Shown piece after piece: positions 1 to 5,907 of a stretch of DNA of 10,324 nucleotides. The stretch is from the NCBI GenBank assembly GCA_015662785.1, contig DQTM01000005.1, positions 1-10,324 on the forward strand, in the 5' to 3' direction. A program made the translations under genes and the position numbers. Position 1 is the stretch's first letter. Each line of letters opens with the position of its first letter. The DNA comes from Sulfurospirillum arcachonense (GTDB taxonomy: Bacteria > Campylobacterota > Campylobacteria > Campylobacterales > Sulfurospirillaceae). The notes below the pieces were generated by a model. It saw only the letters and a list, made by a program, of their open reading frames with translations. It was not told where the DNA came from and did not search any database.

Positions 1-725
1 AAAAGCATAGTTTGAAAAATAAAAACAATTATTAAATCAACAATATGGTCACCTGCATCTGATGCAGCAGTTTTAAACTCTTGCATTTTGTTTTTATAAT
101 AATCAGTTGAAAAATAACTAGCTTTTTTATCATCAAATTTACTAATGTCATTTTTTGCACTAACTATAACTCTTTGAGACTGTTCTATATTGTACTCTTG
201 CTTCACAAAGTTTATATAAACATACTCATTTGCCATTGCCATGAATGGGATACTAAATCTCAAAAAGATTAGCAAAATAGTGAATTTAAAAAATAGATTT
301 TTGCTTAGTTGATATTTTTTTAATTTAAAAAACAGAAGCATATTTGATAGGGCTAAACTAAATATCAATAAAATTTCAAAACCCTTGAAAACTACTATAT
401 TCATAAGTATTTTTTGAATTCCTAAAGAAGTCAATGAAGCAAGCATAATCCAAGAAAATCTCTCTACTAAATCATTAATAGGATCTAGAATCTCACCTAT
501 GCTTATAGTAACTCCTGGAGGTCCAACCTCAGTTCCTTGAACTAGTGAAATAACTCCATTAAGAGCTTTGGCTGTTGCAAAAACGCCCAAAGCTTGTTTA
601 AAAGATGAGTCTATCCTATTTTTTGCAATGGTATCAAGTTTTGCAAAAGTTGCCATATATATGATAAACAGAGATAGTAAAAAAACTAAACCTTTTACCC
701 AATGAGCTTTTATATTACTCTTCAT
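1..725 (-). CDS. Multi-pass membrane protein of unknown function (C-terminus cut by window edge)
   Basis: I translated this reading frame by hand: 241 codons are open from an ATG at 725 to the left window edge, so the C-terminus is missing. The start overlaps the end of the RDD gene by 11 bases, and an in-frame TGA lies just upstream (735-737), which fixes the start near here (a TTG at 731 is the only close alternative). Visible features are an N-terminal membrane segment (about residues 8-28), a polar stretch with the sequence GEILDPINDLVERFSW (about 77-92), hydrophobic segments at about 91-130 and 143-161, a charged soluble stretch (about 162-228), and a new hydrophobic segment at the cut end. 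The DPINDLVERFS block resembles, from memory, a family of uncharacterised proteobacterial inner-membrane proteins. No function can be assigned. It is the last visible gene of the nadA-nadC-flhB-RDD transcription unit. Confidence 0.8.
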   Translation of the reverse strand, partial: MKSNIKAHWVKGLVFLLSLFIIYMATFAKLDTIAKNRIDSSFKQALGVFATAKALNGVISLVQGTEVGPPGVTISIGEILDPINDLVERFSWIMLASLTSLGIQKILMNIVVFKGFEILLIFSLALSNMLLFFKLKKYQLSKNLFFKFTILLIFLRFSIPFMAMANEYVYINFVKQEYNIEQSQRVIVSAKNDISKFDDKKASYFSTDYYKNKMQEFKTAASDAGDHIVDLIIVFIFQTML

Positions 726-1194
726 CTTCAAACTTCACTTCTTCGACATTAGAGTTTTTTACAACTACAGTCCCAGCTATCTTGTCATGCCAACCTTGTT
801 TACGTTTATCAAATGCAACCCAAATAAATCCAAGTAAAAATATAGAAGATAAAAAGTAACCAGCATAACGCAATAAAAACTGTACTAAAGTTGGTTTTTT
901 ACCTGTTTTTGCATCAACTATAGTTAACTTTGTAATCATTTTTCCAGGTGTTGCAGATTTAAAAAGCCAAAAAGCAATAATGATAATTGCTGGTAAAAGA
1001 TAGTTTAAAAAAAAGTTTCCACTTCCTTCAAAACTATAAGAACTTGCACTATAACTCATACCACCATCAGACATCTCCATACTCATAGAGTTCAAACCGT
1101 ATATACTAGCCATAAGTGGGAACATAATCAAAAGCAATATAATAGTATCTATAAGTGAAGCCCAAAACCTAATCCAAAATCCTGCATATGTCAT
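715..1194 (-). CDS. RDD-family membrane protein
   Basis: A 159-residue protein with the RDD-family layout. The first membrane helix carries the diagnostic Arg9 and Asp16 (RFWASLID). A second hydrophobic segment spans about 64-78 and is followed by the typical ATPGKMITKLTIVDAKTG block (81-98). A third segment spans about 108-126, and the family ending GWHDKIAGTVVV lies at 134-145. Family members are inner-membrane proteins of mostly unknown role; some have been linked to transport or ion homeostasis, so no substrate is proposed. The loop between helices 1 and 2 (about 33-61) is unusually rich in Ser, Met, Gly and Tyr and should face the periplasm. The tail is strongly acidic. The start is well supported: AGGAGA lies about 8 bases upstream of the ATG. 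It follows flhB by 47 bases and overlaps the next membrane-protein gene by 11. Confidence 0.88.
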   Translation of the reverse strand: MTYAGFWIRFWASLIDTIILLLIMFPLMASIYGLNSMSMEMSDGGMSYSASSYSFEGSGNFFLNYLLPAIIIIAFWLFKSATPGKMITKLTIVDAKTGKKPTLVQFLLRYAGYFLSSIFLLGFIWVAFDKRKQGWHDKIAGTVVVKNSNVEEVKFEDEE

Positions 1195-1212
1195 TTTTTC
1201 TCCTTTTGCCTT

Positions 1213-1229
1213 TTGGGGTCAGCCCCCAA
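1213..1229. other. GC-rich hairpin in the flhB-RDD gap
   Basis: TTGGGG (1213-1218) and CCCCAA (1224-1229) form a perfect 6-bp stem around a 5-base loop. It stands out as a GC island in AT-rich surroundings and sits between the flhB stop and the ribosome-binding site of the RDD gene. No T-run follows in the minus direction, so it is a poor intrinsic terminator. An intercistronic mRNA structure or a remnant of a short palindromic repeat is more likely; both are inference. Confidence 0.5.
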
Positions 1230-1241
1230 CTATGAACTTTT

Positions 1242-2303
1242 TTATCTTCTCTCTTTATTAGAGCTTTTATATACAAAAGCCAATACTTCTGCGACTGCCT
1301 TATATAAAGCTTCTGGTATTATTTCATCTATCTCACACTTTTTATATAACTCTCTTGCTAAAGGTGGGTTTTCTATAACTTGTACACCATGTTCTCTCGC
1401 TAACTCTTTGATTTTGAGAGCTAAGTGATCAACGCCTTTTGCTATTATCTTTGGAGCATTCTCTTTATCTGTATCATATCTAATAGCTACTGCAAAGTGA
1501 GTTGGGTTTGTTATGACAACATCTGCACTTGGTATGTCACTCATCATTCTTTTTTTACTCATTTCCATTTGTACTCTTTTTATACGAGCTTTTACTTGAG
1601 GATCTCCCTCCATCTGTTTGTACTCATCTTTTATCTCTTGTTTACTCATTTTAAGCTCTTTAAAGTAGTTATAACGAACAAAAAAGAGATCAAATAGTGC
1701 AAGTCCTAAAAATAGAAGAAGCATAACAGCAATCAAAATCATAGCTTTAGATTTAAGCCACTCAAGTTGATCATATATAGAAAAAAATACAACAGAAGGT
1801 AACTCCGTTGTAAAATCCAATAGATAATAATACGCAAGAGTCATAACAAGAGTAACTTTTACGATTATCTTTATGCCTTCGATAAACTTTTTCATAGAGA
1901 CTAAATTTTTTAAACCCTTTATAGGGTCTATTTTTTTAAAATCAGGAATAAGTGGTTTTGTAGTAGTCAAAAATCCAAACTGCATTAAGGCAGCTAAAAC
2001 ACCTGAAAGTGCTACTATGGCAGCTAAAGGTAAAACCATAAGCGCAAACTCTCTAAAAATAGTTATCATCAAAATATGCACATCATTTTTATCTAAATCA
2101 ATCCCAATATAGGATTGCACAAAACGATAGAGATTAAACATGCGGTCTCTTATATATGGGAAAAGTGCAAAGAAAGCACCAATTGCTACAACAAGTGTTA
2201 CAAAACTACTAGTATCTTGGCTTTTAGGGACATTTCCCTCTTTTCTGGCATCTTCGATTTTCTTGGCAGTGGGTTCTTCTGTTTTTTCCTGATCGTCTGC
2301 CAT
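1242..2303 (-). CDS. flhB: Flagellar export switch protein FlhB
   Basis: FlhB is an integral inner-membrane component of the flagellar type III export gate; its self-cleaving cytoplasmic domain switches specificity from rod/hook to filament substrates. The 353-residue length matches the family. The N-terminus is the classic charged FlhB start (EKTEEPTAKKIEDARKEG, 6-23). Four hydrophobic segments follow at about 31-50, 85-110, 145-165 and 185-210. The linker is rich in charged residues (about 215-260). The autocleavage motif NPTH is at 266-269, with cleavage expected between Asn266 and Pro267, inside the typical DVVITNPTHFAVAIRYD block. The downstream ENPPLARELY motif (311-320) is also intact. 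I prefer FlhB over a virulence-type SctU homologue because of the N-terminus, but no other flagellar gene is visible to confirm this. It starts 7 bases after nadC with only a weak ribosome-binding site, suggesting translational coupling. Confidence 0.95.
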   Translation of the reverse strand: MADDQEKTEEPTAKKIEDARKEGNVPKSQDTSSFVTLVVAIGAFFALFPYIRDRMFNLYRFVQSYIGIDLDKNDVHILMITIFREFALMVLPLAAIVALSGVLAALMQFGFLTTTKPLIPDFKKIDPIKGLKNLVSMKKFIEGIKIIVKVTLVMTLAYYYLLDFTTELPSVVFFSIYDQLEWLKSKAMILIAVMLLLFLGLALFDLFFVRYNYFKELKMSKQEIKDEYKQMEGDPQVKARIKRVQMEMSKKRMMSDIPSADVVITNPTHFAVAIRYDTDKENAPKIIAKGVDHLALKIKELAREHGVQVIENPPLARELYKKCEIDEIIPEALYKAVAEVLAFVYKSSNKERR

Positions 2304-2310
2304 CTTTTAC

Positions 2311-3135
2311 TTACTCTTGGTGTGCTATTTTCATAGAAAAATCAAGCCATACAGCTTGATGTATAAGACTTCCACTACTAATAGCATCTACGCCACTTTT
2401 TGCGTAAGTTGCAATAGTTTCATCTGTTATATTTCCACTAGCTTCAAGCAAAATATGAGGTGCCTTTTCATCTCTACATGTAACGACTTTTTTTATCTCT
2501 TCAACGCTCATATTGTCACACATAATCATATCTACTTTGCAATCCATAGCTTCTTGTGCGGCACCAAAAGAAGAACACTCTATCTCAATCTTAGTTGTAT
2601 ATGGAAGTTTGTTTCTTGCTCCATCTATAAACTCTTTTAGATTTTCTATAGTCTCTTGATGAGTATCTTTTAACATCAAACAGTCATCAAGTCCCATTCT
2701 GTGGTTATTTCCTCCACCACATCTTACTGCATATTTTTCAAATATTCTAAGCCCTGGTCTTGTTTTTCTTGTATCAAGCAGTTTTACATCTGCACCATCT
2801 AATGCTTTTATATATCTATTTGTATTCGTAGCTATGCCTGAAGCGTGTTGAAGCAAGTTTAAAATAGTTCTTTCACACATCAAAAGTTTTTTTGATTTAC
2901 CTTTTATGGTGGCTATGGTTTCTCCATACTCTAAGACATCTCCATCTTTTTTATGAAACTTGTAATCTAGTTTTTCTACTTTACACAGTGCTTTTGCATA
3001 GGTGACTCCTGCCAATACTCCGCTATCTTTACAGATTATCTTTGCAGTTGCTTTTTTGCTATTGCCAACTAAATAAAACAGATCTCCACGTCCAATGTCC
3101 TCTTGTAGTGCTGATTTTACAAATTTGCGTATCAT
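2311..3135 (-). CDS. nadC: Quinolinate phosphoribosyltransferase (decarboxylating), NadC
   Basis: NadC converts quinolinate and phosphoribosyl pyrophosphate to nicotinate mononucleotide, CO2 and pyrophosphate, the step after NadA in de novo NAD synthesis; it is cytoplasmic. The 274-residue length is normal. Family motifs appear in order: ERTILNLLQHASGIAT (88-103), the substrate-binding DTRKTRPGLR (121-130), GGGNNHRMGLDD (140-151), the barrel acids EIE (184-186) and CDN (206-208), EASGNI (231-236) and the phosphate-binding SSGSLIH (253-259). The start overlaps the nadA stop as ATGA (3132-3135), which strongly supports this ATG and coupled translation. All key positions that I can recognise are present, so an active enzyme is expected. 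Confidence 0.97.
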   Translation of the reverse strand: MIRKFVKSALQEDIGRGDLFYLVGNSKKATAKIICKDSGVLAGVTYAKALCKVEKLDYKFHKKDGDVLEYGETIATIKGKSKKLLMCERTILNLLQHASGIATNTNRYIKALDGADVKLLDTRKTRPGLRIFEKYAVRCGGGNNHRMGLDDCLMLKDTHQETIENLKEFIDGARNKLPYTTKIEIECSSFGAAQEAMDCKVDMIMCDNMSVEEIKKVVTCRDEKAPHILLEASGNITDETIATYAKSGVDAISSGSLIHQAVWLDFSMKIAHQE

Positions 3136-4124
3136 AACTCAAACATCCTATTTAGTGCCTCAAAAGCGTACTTTCTTGTATCTTCACTTATAGTGATTTC
3201 ACTCTCATAATTACCATCTTTTATTTTAAGAAGTGTATCTTTTAAATCTTCTAATCTTGTCTCATTCATTGTTGGACACTCTGGTTTGGTTGAAGATAAA
3301 ATATAAGTATTTTTTTCTCTAAGTCTGTTTACCATGTTATACTCAGTTCCAACTACTACTTTTTGTTCTAATGGTAACTCTTTTATGTACTTTATAATCT
3401 GACTAGTTGAACCTACAAAATCTGATTTTTCACACACTTCTGGTTTACACTCAGGGTGAGTTACTACTAAAATATCTGGGTATTTTTCTCTATAAAATTC
3501 TATATCTTCTACATCAAAAAGTTGATGAACTGAACAAAAGCCATTATAACAGATGATATCTGCCTCTTTCGGGTCACTTCCATCGCCAACTACACAAGAC
3601 TTTAATCCCATATCAATTGCAATATTTTGACCTAAACACCTATCTGGTACAAAAAGTATCTTTTTACCACTTTTTAGAGCTTTCGTTATGATAACTTTTG
3701 CGTTTGAACTCGTACAAACATAACCGCCCATCTTTCCAACTGCCGCTTTTACTTCAGCTGATGAATTGATGTAAGTAATTGGCATAATCTCTTCTTTTTT
3801 TATACCACTCTTTTCTAAAATTGCTACATTTTGATCATAATAGTTTACATCTATCATTTTTGCCATAGCACAACATGCCATACGAGGCATCAAAACTCTT
3901 TTATTTGGAGCGAGTATTTTAACACTCTGTCCCATAAAACCAACACCACAGAAAATCAAATTTGGATTTTTATCATTTGCTGCAAACGTGGCAAGAGCTA
4001 GTGAGTCCCCTGTAAAATCTGCCATATCAAATACTTCGTCTTTTTGGTAAAAATGTGCAACTATAGTTACATCTAATTCTTCTTTTAATTTTAAAATTTC
4101 TTCTTTTAATGCGTTATTACTCAA
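3132..4124 (-). CDS. nadA: Quinolinate synthase NadA (4Fe-4S)
   Basis: NadA condenses iminoaspartate with dihydroxyacetone phosphate to form quinolinate, using an oxygen-sensitive [4Fe-4S] cluster. The 330-residue protein has the family landmarks: AHFYQ (23-27), DFTGDSLALA (36-45), PRMACCAMA (80-88), YINSSAEVKA (118-127), the PDRCLGQN block (160-167), GFCSVH (195-200), THPEC (222-226) and PECPTMNE (281-288). Likely cluster ligands are one Cys of the pair 84/85, Cys197 and Cys283, spaced as in the three-domain fold. The gene starts with TTG at 4122-4124, not ATG. An AGAGGA ribosome-binding site 6 bases upstream supports it, and the first in-frame ATG (codon 34) would remove the conserved HFYQ motif. 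No nadB (aspartate oxidase) is in the window, so the iminoaspartate source must be elsewhere. Confidence 0.97.
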   Translation of the reverse strand: MSNNALKEEILKLKEELDVTIVAHFYQKDEVFDMADFTGDSLALATFAANDKNPNLIFCGVGFMGQSVKILAPNKRVLMPRMACCAMAKMIDVNYYDQNVAILEKSGIKKEEIMPITYINSSAEVKAAVGKMGGYVCTSSNAKVIITKALKSGKKILFVPDRCLGQNIAIDMGLKSCVVGDGSDPKEADIICYNGFCSVHQLFDVEDIEFYREKYPDILVVTHPECKPEVCEKSDFVGSTSQIIKYIKELPLEQKVVVGTEYNMVNRLREKNTYILSSTKPECPTMNETRLEDLKDTLLKIKDGNYESEITISEDTRKYAFEALNRMFEL

Positions 4125-4130
4125 AATATT

Positions 4131-4136
4131 TCCTCT
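4131..4136 (-). promoter_or_regulatory. Ribosome-binding site that decides the nadA TTG start
   Basis: Read on the minus strand this is AGAGGA, 6 bases before the TTG at 4124. No ATG lies at a suitable distance, so this site is the main argument for the TTG start. Confidence 0.75.
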
Positions 4137-4156
4137 TAATCTTTATAAAGCTTAGC

Positions 4157-4165
4157 ATTATAACA
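4157..4165 (-). promoter_or_regulatory. Extended -10 promoter for the nadA operon
   Basis: On the minus strand this reads TGTTATAAT, a perfect extended -10 element (TGn plus TATAAT). Transcription would start near 4150, leaving a leader of about 25 bases that contains the nadA ribosome-binding site. No convincing -35 hexamer is seen, which is usual for housekeeping promoters in Campylobacterota. A 10-base palindrome, CTTTATAAAG (4141-4150), lies at the predicted start site and could be an operator; that is speculation. Confidence 0.65.
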
Positions 4166-4172
4166 AATTATG

Positions 4173-4178
4173 TATAAT
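4173..4178 (+). promoter_or_regulatory. -10 promoter element for plsY-folB
   Basis: A perfect TATAAT, preceded directly by TG, lies 29 bases before the plsY start codon. Transcription would start near 4185, giving a leader of a little over 20 bases that includes the AGGA ribosome-binding site at 4199-4202. It sits about 10 bases from the oppositely oriented nadA -10 element, so the two promoters occupy overlapping DNA. Confidence 0.6.
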
Positions 4179-4207
4179 AATCACCATTAATTATATATAG
4201 GATTCAA

Positions 4208-4834
4208 ATGGATTTATTATCAAACATCAATATTCAGTTTTACATCATTGCTTACTTAGTTGGAGGTATCCCTTTTGGGCTTCTCTTAGCTAAAAAATTT
4301 ACATCAATTGATGTTAGAGAGAGTGGAAGTGGAAGTATTGGGGCAACCAATGTGCTTAGAGTTTTAAAAGACTCCAACCCAGCGCTTGCAAAAAAAATTG
4401 CAATTGCTACTCTTCTTCTTGATGCACTCAAAGGAATGGCTGTTTTAATTGTAGCTATGAGTATGGATATAAGCCAGCAAACAATGTGGATGATTGCAAT
4501 ACTTGCAGTTGTTGGACACTGTTATAGTCCATACTTGAAACTTGAAGGCGGAAAAGGTGTTGCTACTGGTATGGGTGTTATGCTTTTTATGCTTCCTATT
4601 GAAACTATTCTTGCTGTTATTGCTTGGTTTATTGCGGGAAAAACTCTAAAAGTTTCATCTCTCTCTTCACTAATTGCACTTTTGACTCTACTAATTTCAT
4701 CATTTATTATTCATCCAGATATTCCTGAAATAAAAACTCATGCACCTCTTTTTATAATCTCTTTTTTAATTGTTTATAAACATGTACCAAACATTATGAG
4801 ACTTTTTAGTGGTAAAGAGTCTAAAGTCGTATGA
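4208..4834 (+). CDS. plsY: Acyl-phosphate:glycerol-3-phosphate acyltransferase PlsY
   Basis: PlsY is an inner-membrane enzyme that transfers an acyl group from acyl-phosphate (made by PlsX) to glycerol-3-phosphate, the first committed step of phospholipid synthesis. The 208-residue, strongly hydrophobic protein has the three family motifs: SGSGSIGATNVLR (39-51), GHCYSPYLKLEGGKGVAT (103-120) with the glycine-rich GGKG loop, and KHVPNIMRL (191-199). In the first motif the usual Asn of GSGNIGATN is Ser; I cannot say whether this matters. Several hydrophobic segments flank the motifs (about 9-28, 64-85, 92-108, 121-143, 148-168, 179-191). AGGA lies 5 bases before the ATG. The stop codon overlaps the folB start as ATGA, so the two genes are probably co-translated. 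Confidence 0.96.
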   Translation: MDLLSNINIQFYIIAYLVGGIPFGLLLAKKFTSIDVRESGSGSIGATNVLRVLKDSNPALAKKIAIATLLLDALKGMAVLIVAMSMDISQQTMWMIAILAVVGHCYSPYLKLEGGKGVATGMGVMLFMLPIETILAVIAWFIAGKTLKVSSLSSLIALLTLLISSFIIHPDIPEIKTHAPLFIISFLIVYKHVPNIMRLFSGKESKVV

Positions 4835-5157
4835 CAATCTACGTTGAAAATTTAACATTTGATGCAGTCATAGGCATTTTGCCTGAGGAACGAAAAGTTC
4901 CTCAAAAAGTTGTAGTGAATGTTGAATTAGATTACGAGTATAAAAAAGGTATTTTTATCAACTATGCAATTTTGGCTAACTTGATAGAAAATGACATAAA
5001 ACAGAAGCAATATGAACTCATAGAAGATGCACTTTTATCTCTACATGTAGAGATAAAAACTATGTTTTCTCAAATATCTTCAATTAAACTTAAAATTTCT
5101 AAACCTACTATTCTCGCTTACGCCGATGTTTCAGTCGAATCAAAAATGAATTATTAA
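4831..5157 (+). CDS. folB: Dihydroneopterin aldolase (FolB-type), short form
   Basis: FolB converts 7,8-dihydroneopterin to 6-hydroxymethyl-7,8-dihydropterin and glycolaldehyde in folate synthesis. At 108 residues it is somewhat shorter than E. coli FolB (about 120). The family opening is visible (VENLTFDAVIGILPEER, 5-21, then PQKVVVNVELDY, 24-35). From memory of E. coli FolB, the catalytic residues align as Tyr45 (INYAIL), Glu65 (ELIEDALL) and Lys91 (KLKISKP), all present. The shortfall is mainly a missing stretch of about seven residues before Tyr45, where most family members have an acidic loop (DDxxDT-like). Assignment rests on these motifs and on coupling to plsY by a 4-base overlap. A perfect 26-base palindrome lies inside this gene (5033-5058). 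Confidence 0.82.
   Translation: MTIYVENLTFDAVIGILPEERKVPQKVVVNVELDYEYKKGIFINYAILANLIENDIKQKQYELIEDALLSLHVEIKTMFSQISSIKLKISKPTILAYADVSVESKMNY
5033..5058. repeat. Perfect 26-base palindrome inside folB
   Basis: The half-site TTTTATCTCTACA (5033-5045) is followed at once by its exact reverse complement (5046-5058), with no spacer or mismatch; the next outward pair (5032/5059) does not match. As RNA it can fold into an 11-bp stem with a CAUG tetraloop. It lies in frame within codons for LLSLHVEIK, about 180 bases before the response-regulator start. It may be a DNA-binding site, an mRNA structure or processing site, or a coincidence of codon choice. Confidence 0.9.
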
Positions 5158-5176
5158 AAAATTATAAAAAATACTT

Positions 5177-5194
5177 TAAATTTAGCTAAAATTA
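5177..5194. promoter_or_regulatory. Possible operator at the response-regulator promoter
   Basis: The perfect 10-base palindrome TTTAGCTAAA (5181-5190) extends, with one mismatched pair, to an 18-base imperfect inverted repeat. It ends just upstream of the predicted -10 element and covers the -35 region. HsrA/HP1043 and CosR are known to bind their own promoters at AT-rich sites, so an autoregulatory site is plausible. In such AT-rich DNA a chance palindrome cannot be excluded. Confidence 0.35.
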
Positions 5195-5203
5195 TGGTAT
5201 ACT
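5195..5203 (+). promoter_or_regulatory. Extended -10 promoter for the two-component operon
   Basis: TGGTATACT matches an extended -10 (TGn plus TATACT, one mismatch from TATAAT). Transcription would start near 5210, about 25 bases before the regulator ATG. AAAGGA (5225-5230) is the ribosome-binding site. No clear -35 hexamer is seen. The kinase, and possibly the ferredoxin and ppx, would be read from here. Confidence 0.6.
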
Positions 5204-5235
5204 TCGCTTTTAACTAATAACCTTAAAGGAATATA

Positions 5236-5907
5236 ATGAGAATTTTAATAGTAGAAGACGAAGTTACTCTAAATAAAACAATTGCTGAAGGACTACAAGA
5301 GTTTGGTTACCAAACTGATAGTTCTGAGAATTATAAAGATGCTGAGTATTATATAGGTATAAGAAACTATGATCTTATCTTAACTGACTGGATGCTTCCA
5401 GATGGTGATGGCATAGATTTAATAGCACTTGTAAAACAAAAAGCACCTAGAACTGCTTGTGTTGTGATCTCTGCAAAAGACGACAAAGAAAGCGAAATAA
5501 AAGCACTTAAAGCTGGAGCTGATGACTATATAAAGAAGCCATTTGATTTTGATATCTTAGTAGCTAGAATCGAAGCTAGACTTAGATTTGGTGGAACTAA
5601 CGTAATCAAGATTGATGACTTAGTAATTGATCCAGATGAAGAAAAAATCACTTACAAAGGTCAAGAGATTGAACTAAAAGGTAAGCCTTTTGAAGTACTT
5701 ACTCACCTAGCACGTCATAGTGACCAAATTGTATCTAAAGAACAACTTCTAGACGCTATCTGGGAAGAGCCAGAATTAGTTACTCCAAACGTAATTGAAG
5801 TTGCTATTAACCAAATCCGCCAAAAGATGGACAAACCTTTAGAAATCTCTACAATCGAAACGGTAAGACGTAGAGGTTATAGATTTTGTTTTCCAAAAAA
5901 AGTATAA
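5236..5907 (+). CDS. OmpR-family response regulator, CosR/HsrA-like, with intact phosphoacceptor
   Basis: A 223-residue response regulator: receiver domain about 1-118, winged-helix DNA-binding domain about 125-223. The DNA-binding half (for example KGKPFEVLTHLARH, TPNVIEVAINQIRQKMD and ETVRRRGYRFCFPK) is close to identical, as I recall them, to Helicobacter HsrA/HP1043 and Campylobacter CosR, regulators of essential and oxidative-stress genes. Unlike those, this receiver has every canonical residue: acidic pocket Glu7/Asp8, phosphoacceptor Asp51 (ILTDWMLPDGDG), Ser79, Tyr98 and Lys101 (KKP). A phosphorylatable protein controlled by the downstream kinase is therefore likely. The ATG has AAAGGA 5 bases upstream. 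The last 22 bases overlap the kinase gene. Assignment to the family is firm; the regulon is inferred only. Confidence 0.95.
   Translation: MRILIVEDEVTLNKTIAEGLQEFGYQTDSSENYKDAEYYIGIRNYDLILTDWMLPDGDGIDLIALVKQKAPRTACVVISAKDDKESEIKALKAGADDYIKKPFDFDILVARIEARLRFGGTNVIKIDDLVIDPDEEKITYKGQEIELKGKPFEVLTHLARHSDQIVSKEQLLDAIWEEPELVTPNVIEVAINQIRQKMDKPLEISTIETVRRRGYRFCFPKKV

Noticed and set aside
53..67. Palindrome CTGCATC-T-GATGCAG in the membrane-protein gene
   Set aside because: Seven-base arms are expected by chance about once in a window of this size, and it lies in coding sequence with no context to support a role.
1213..2336. Several plus-strand open frames opposite flhB
   Set aside because: They are antisense shadows of a clear FlhB gene, with no plausible ribosome-binding sites or recognisable motifs.
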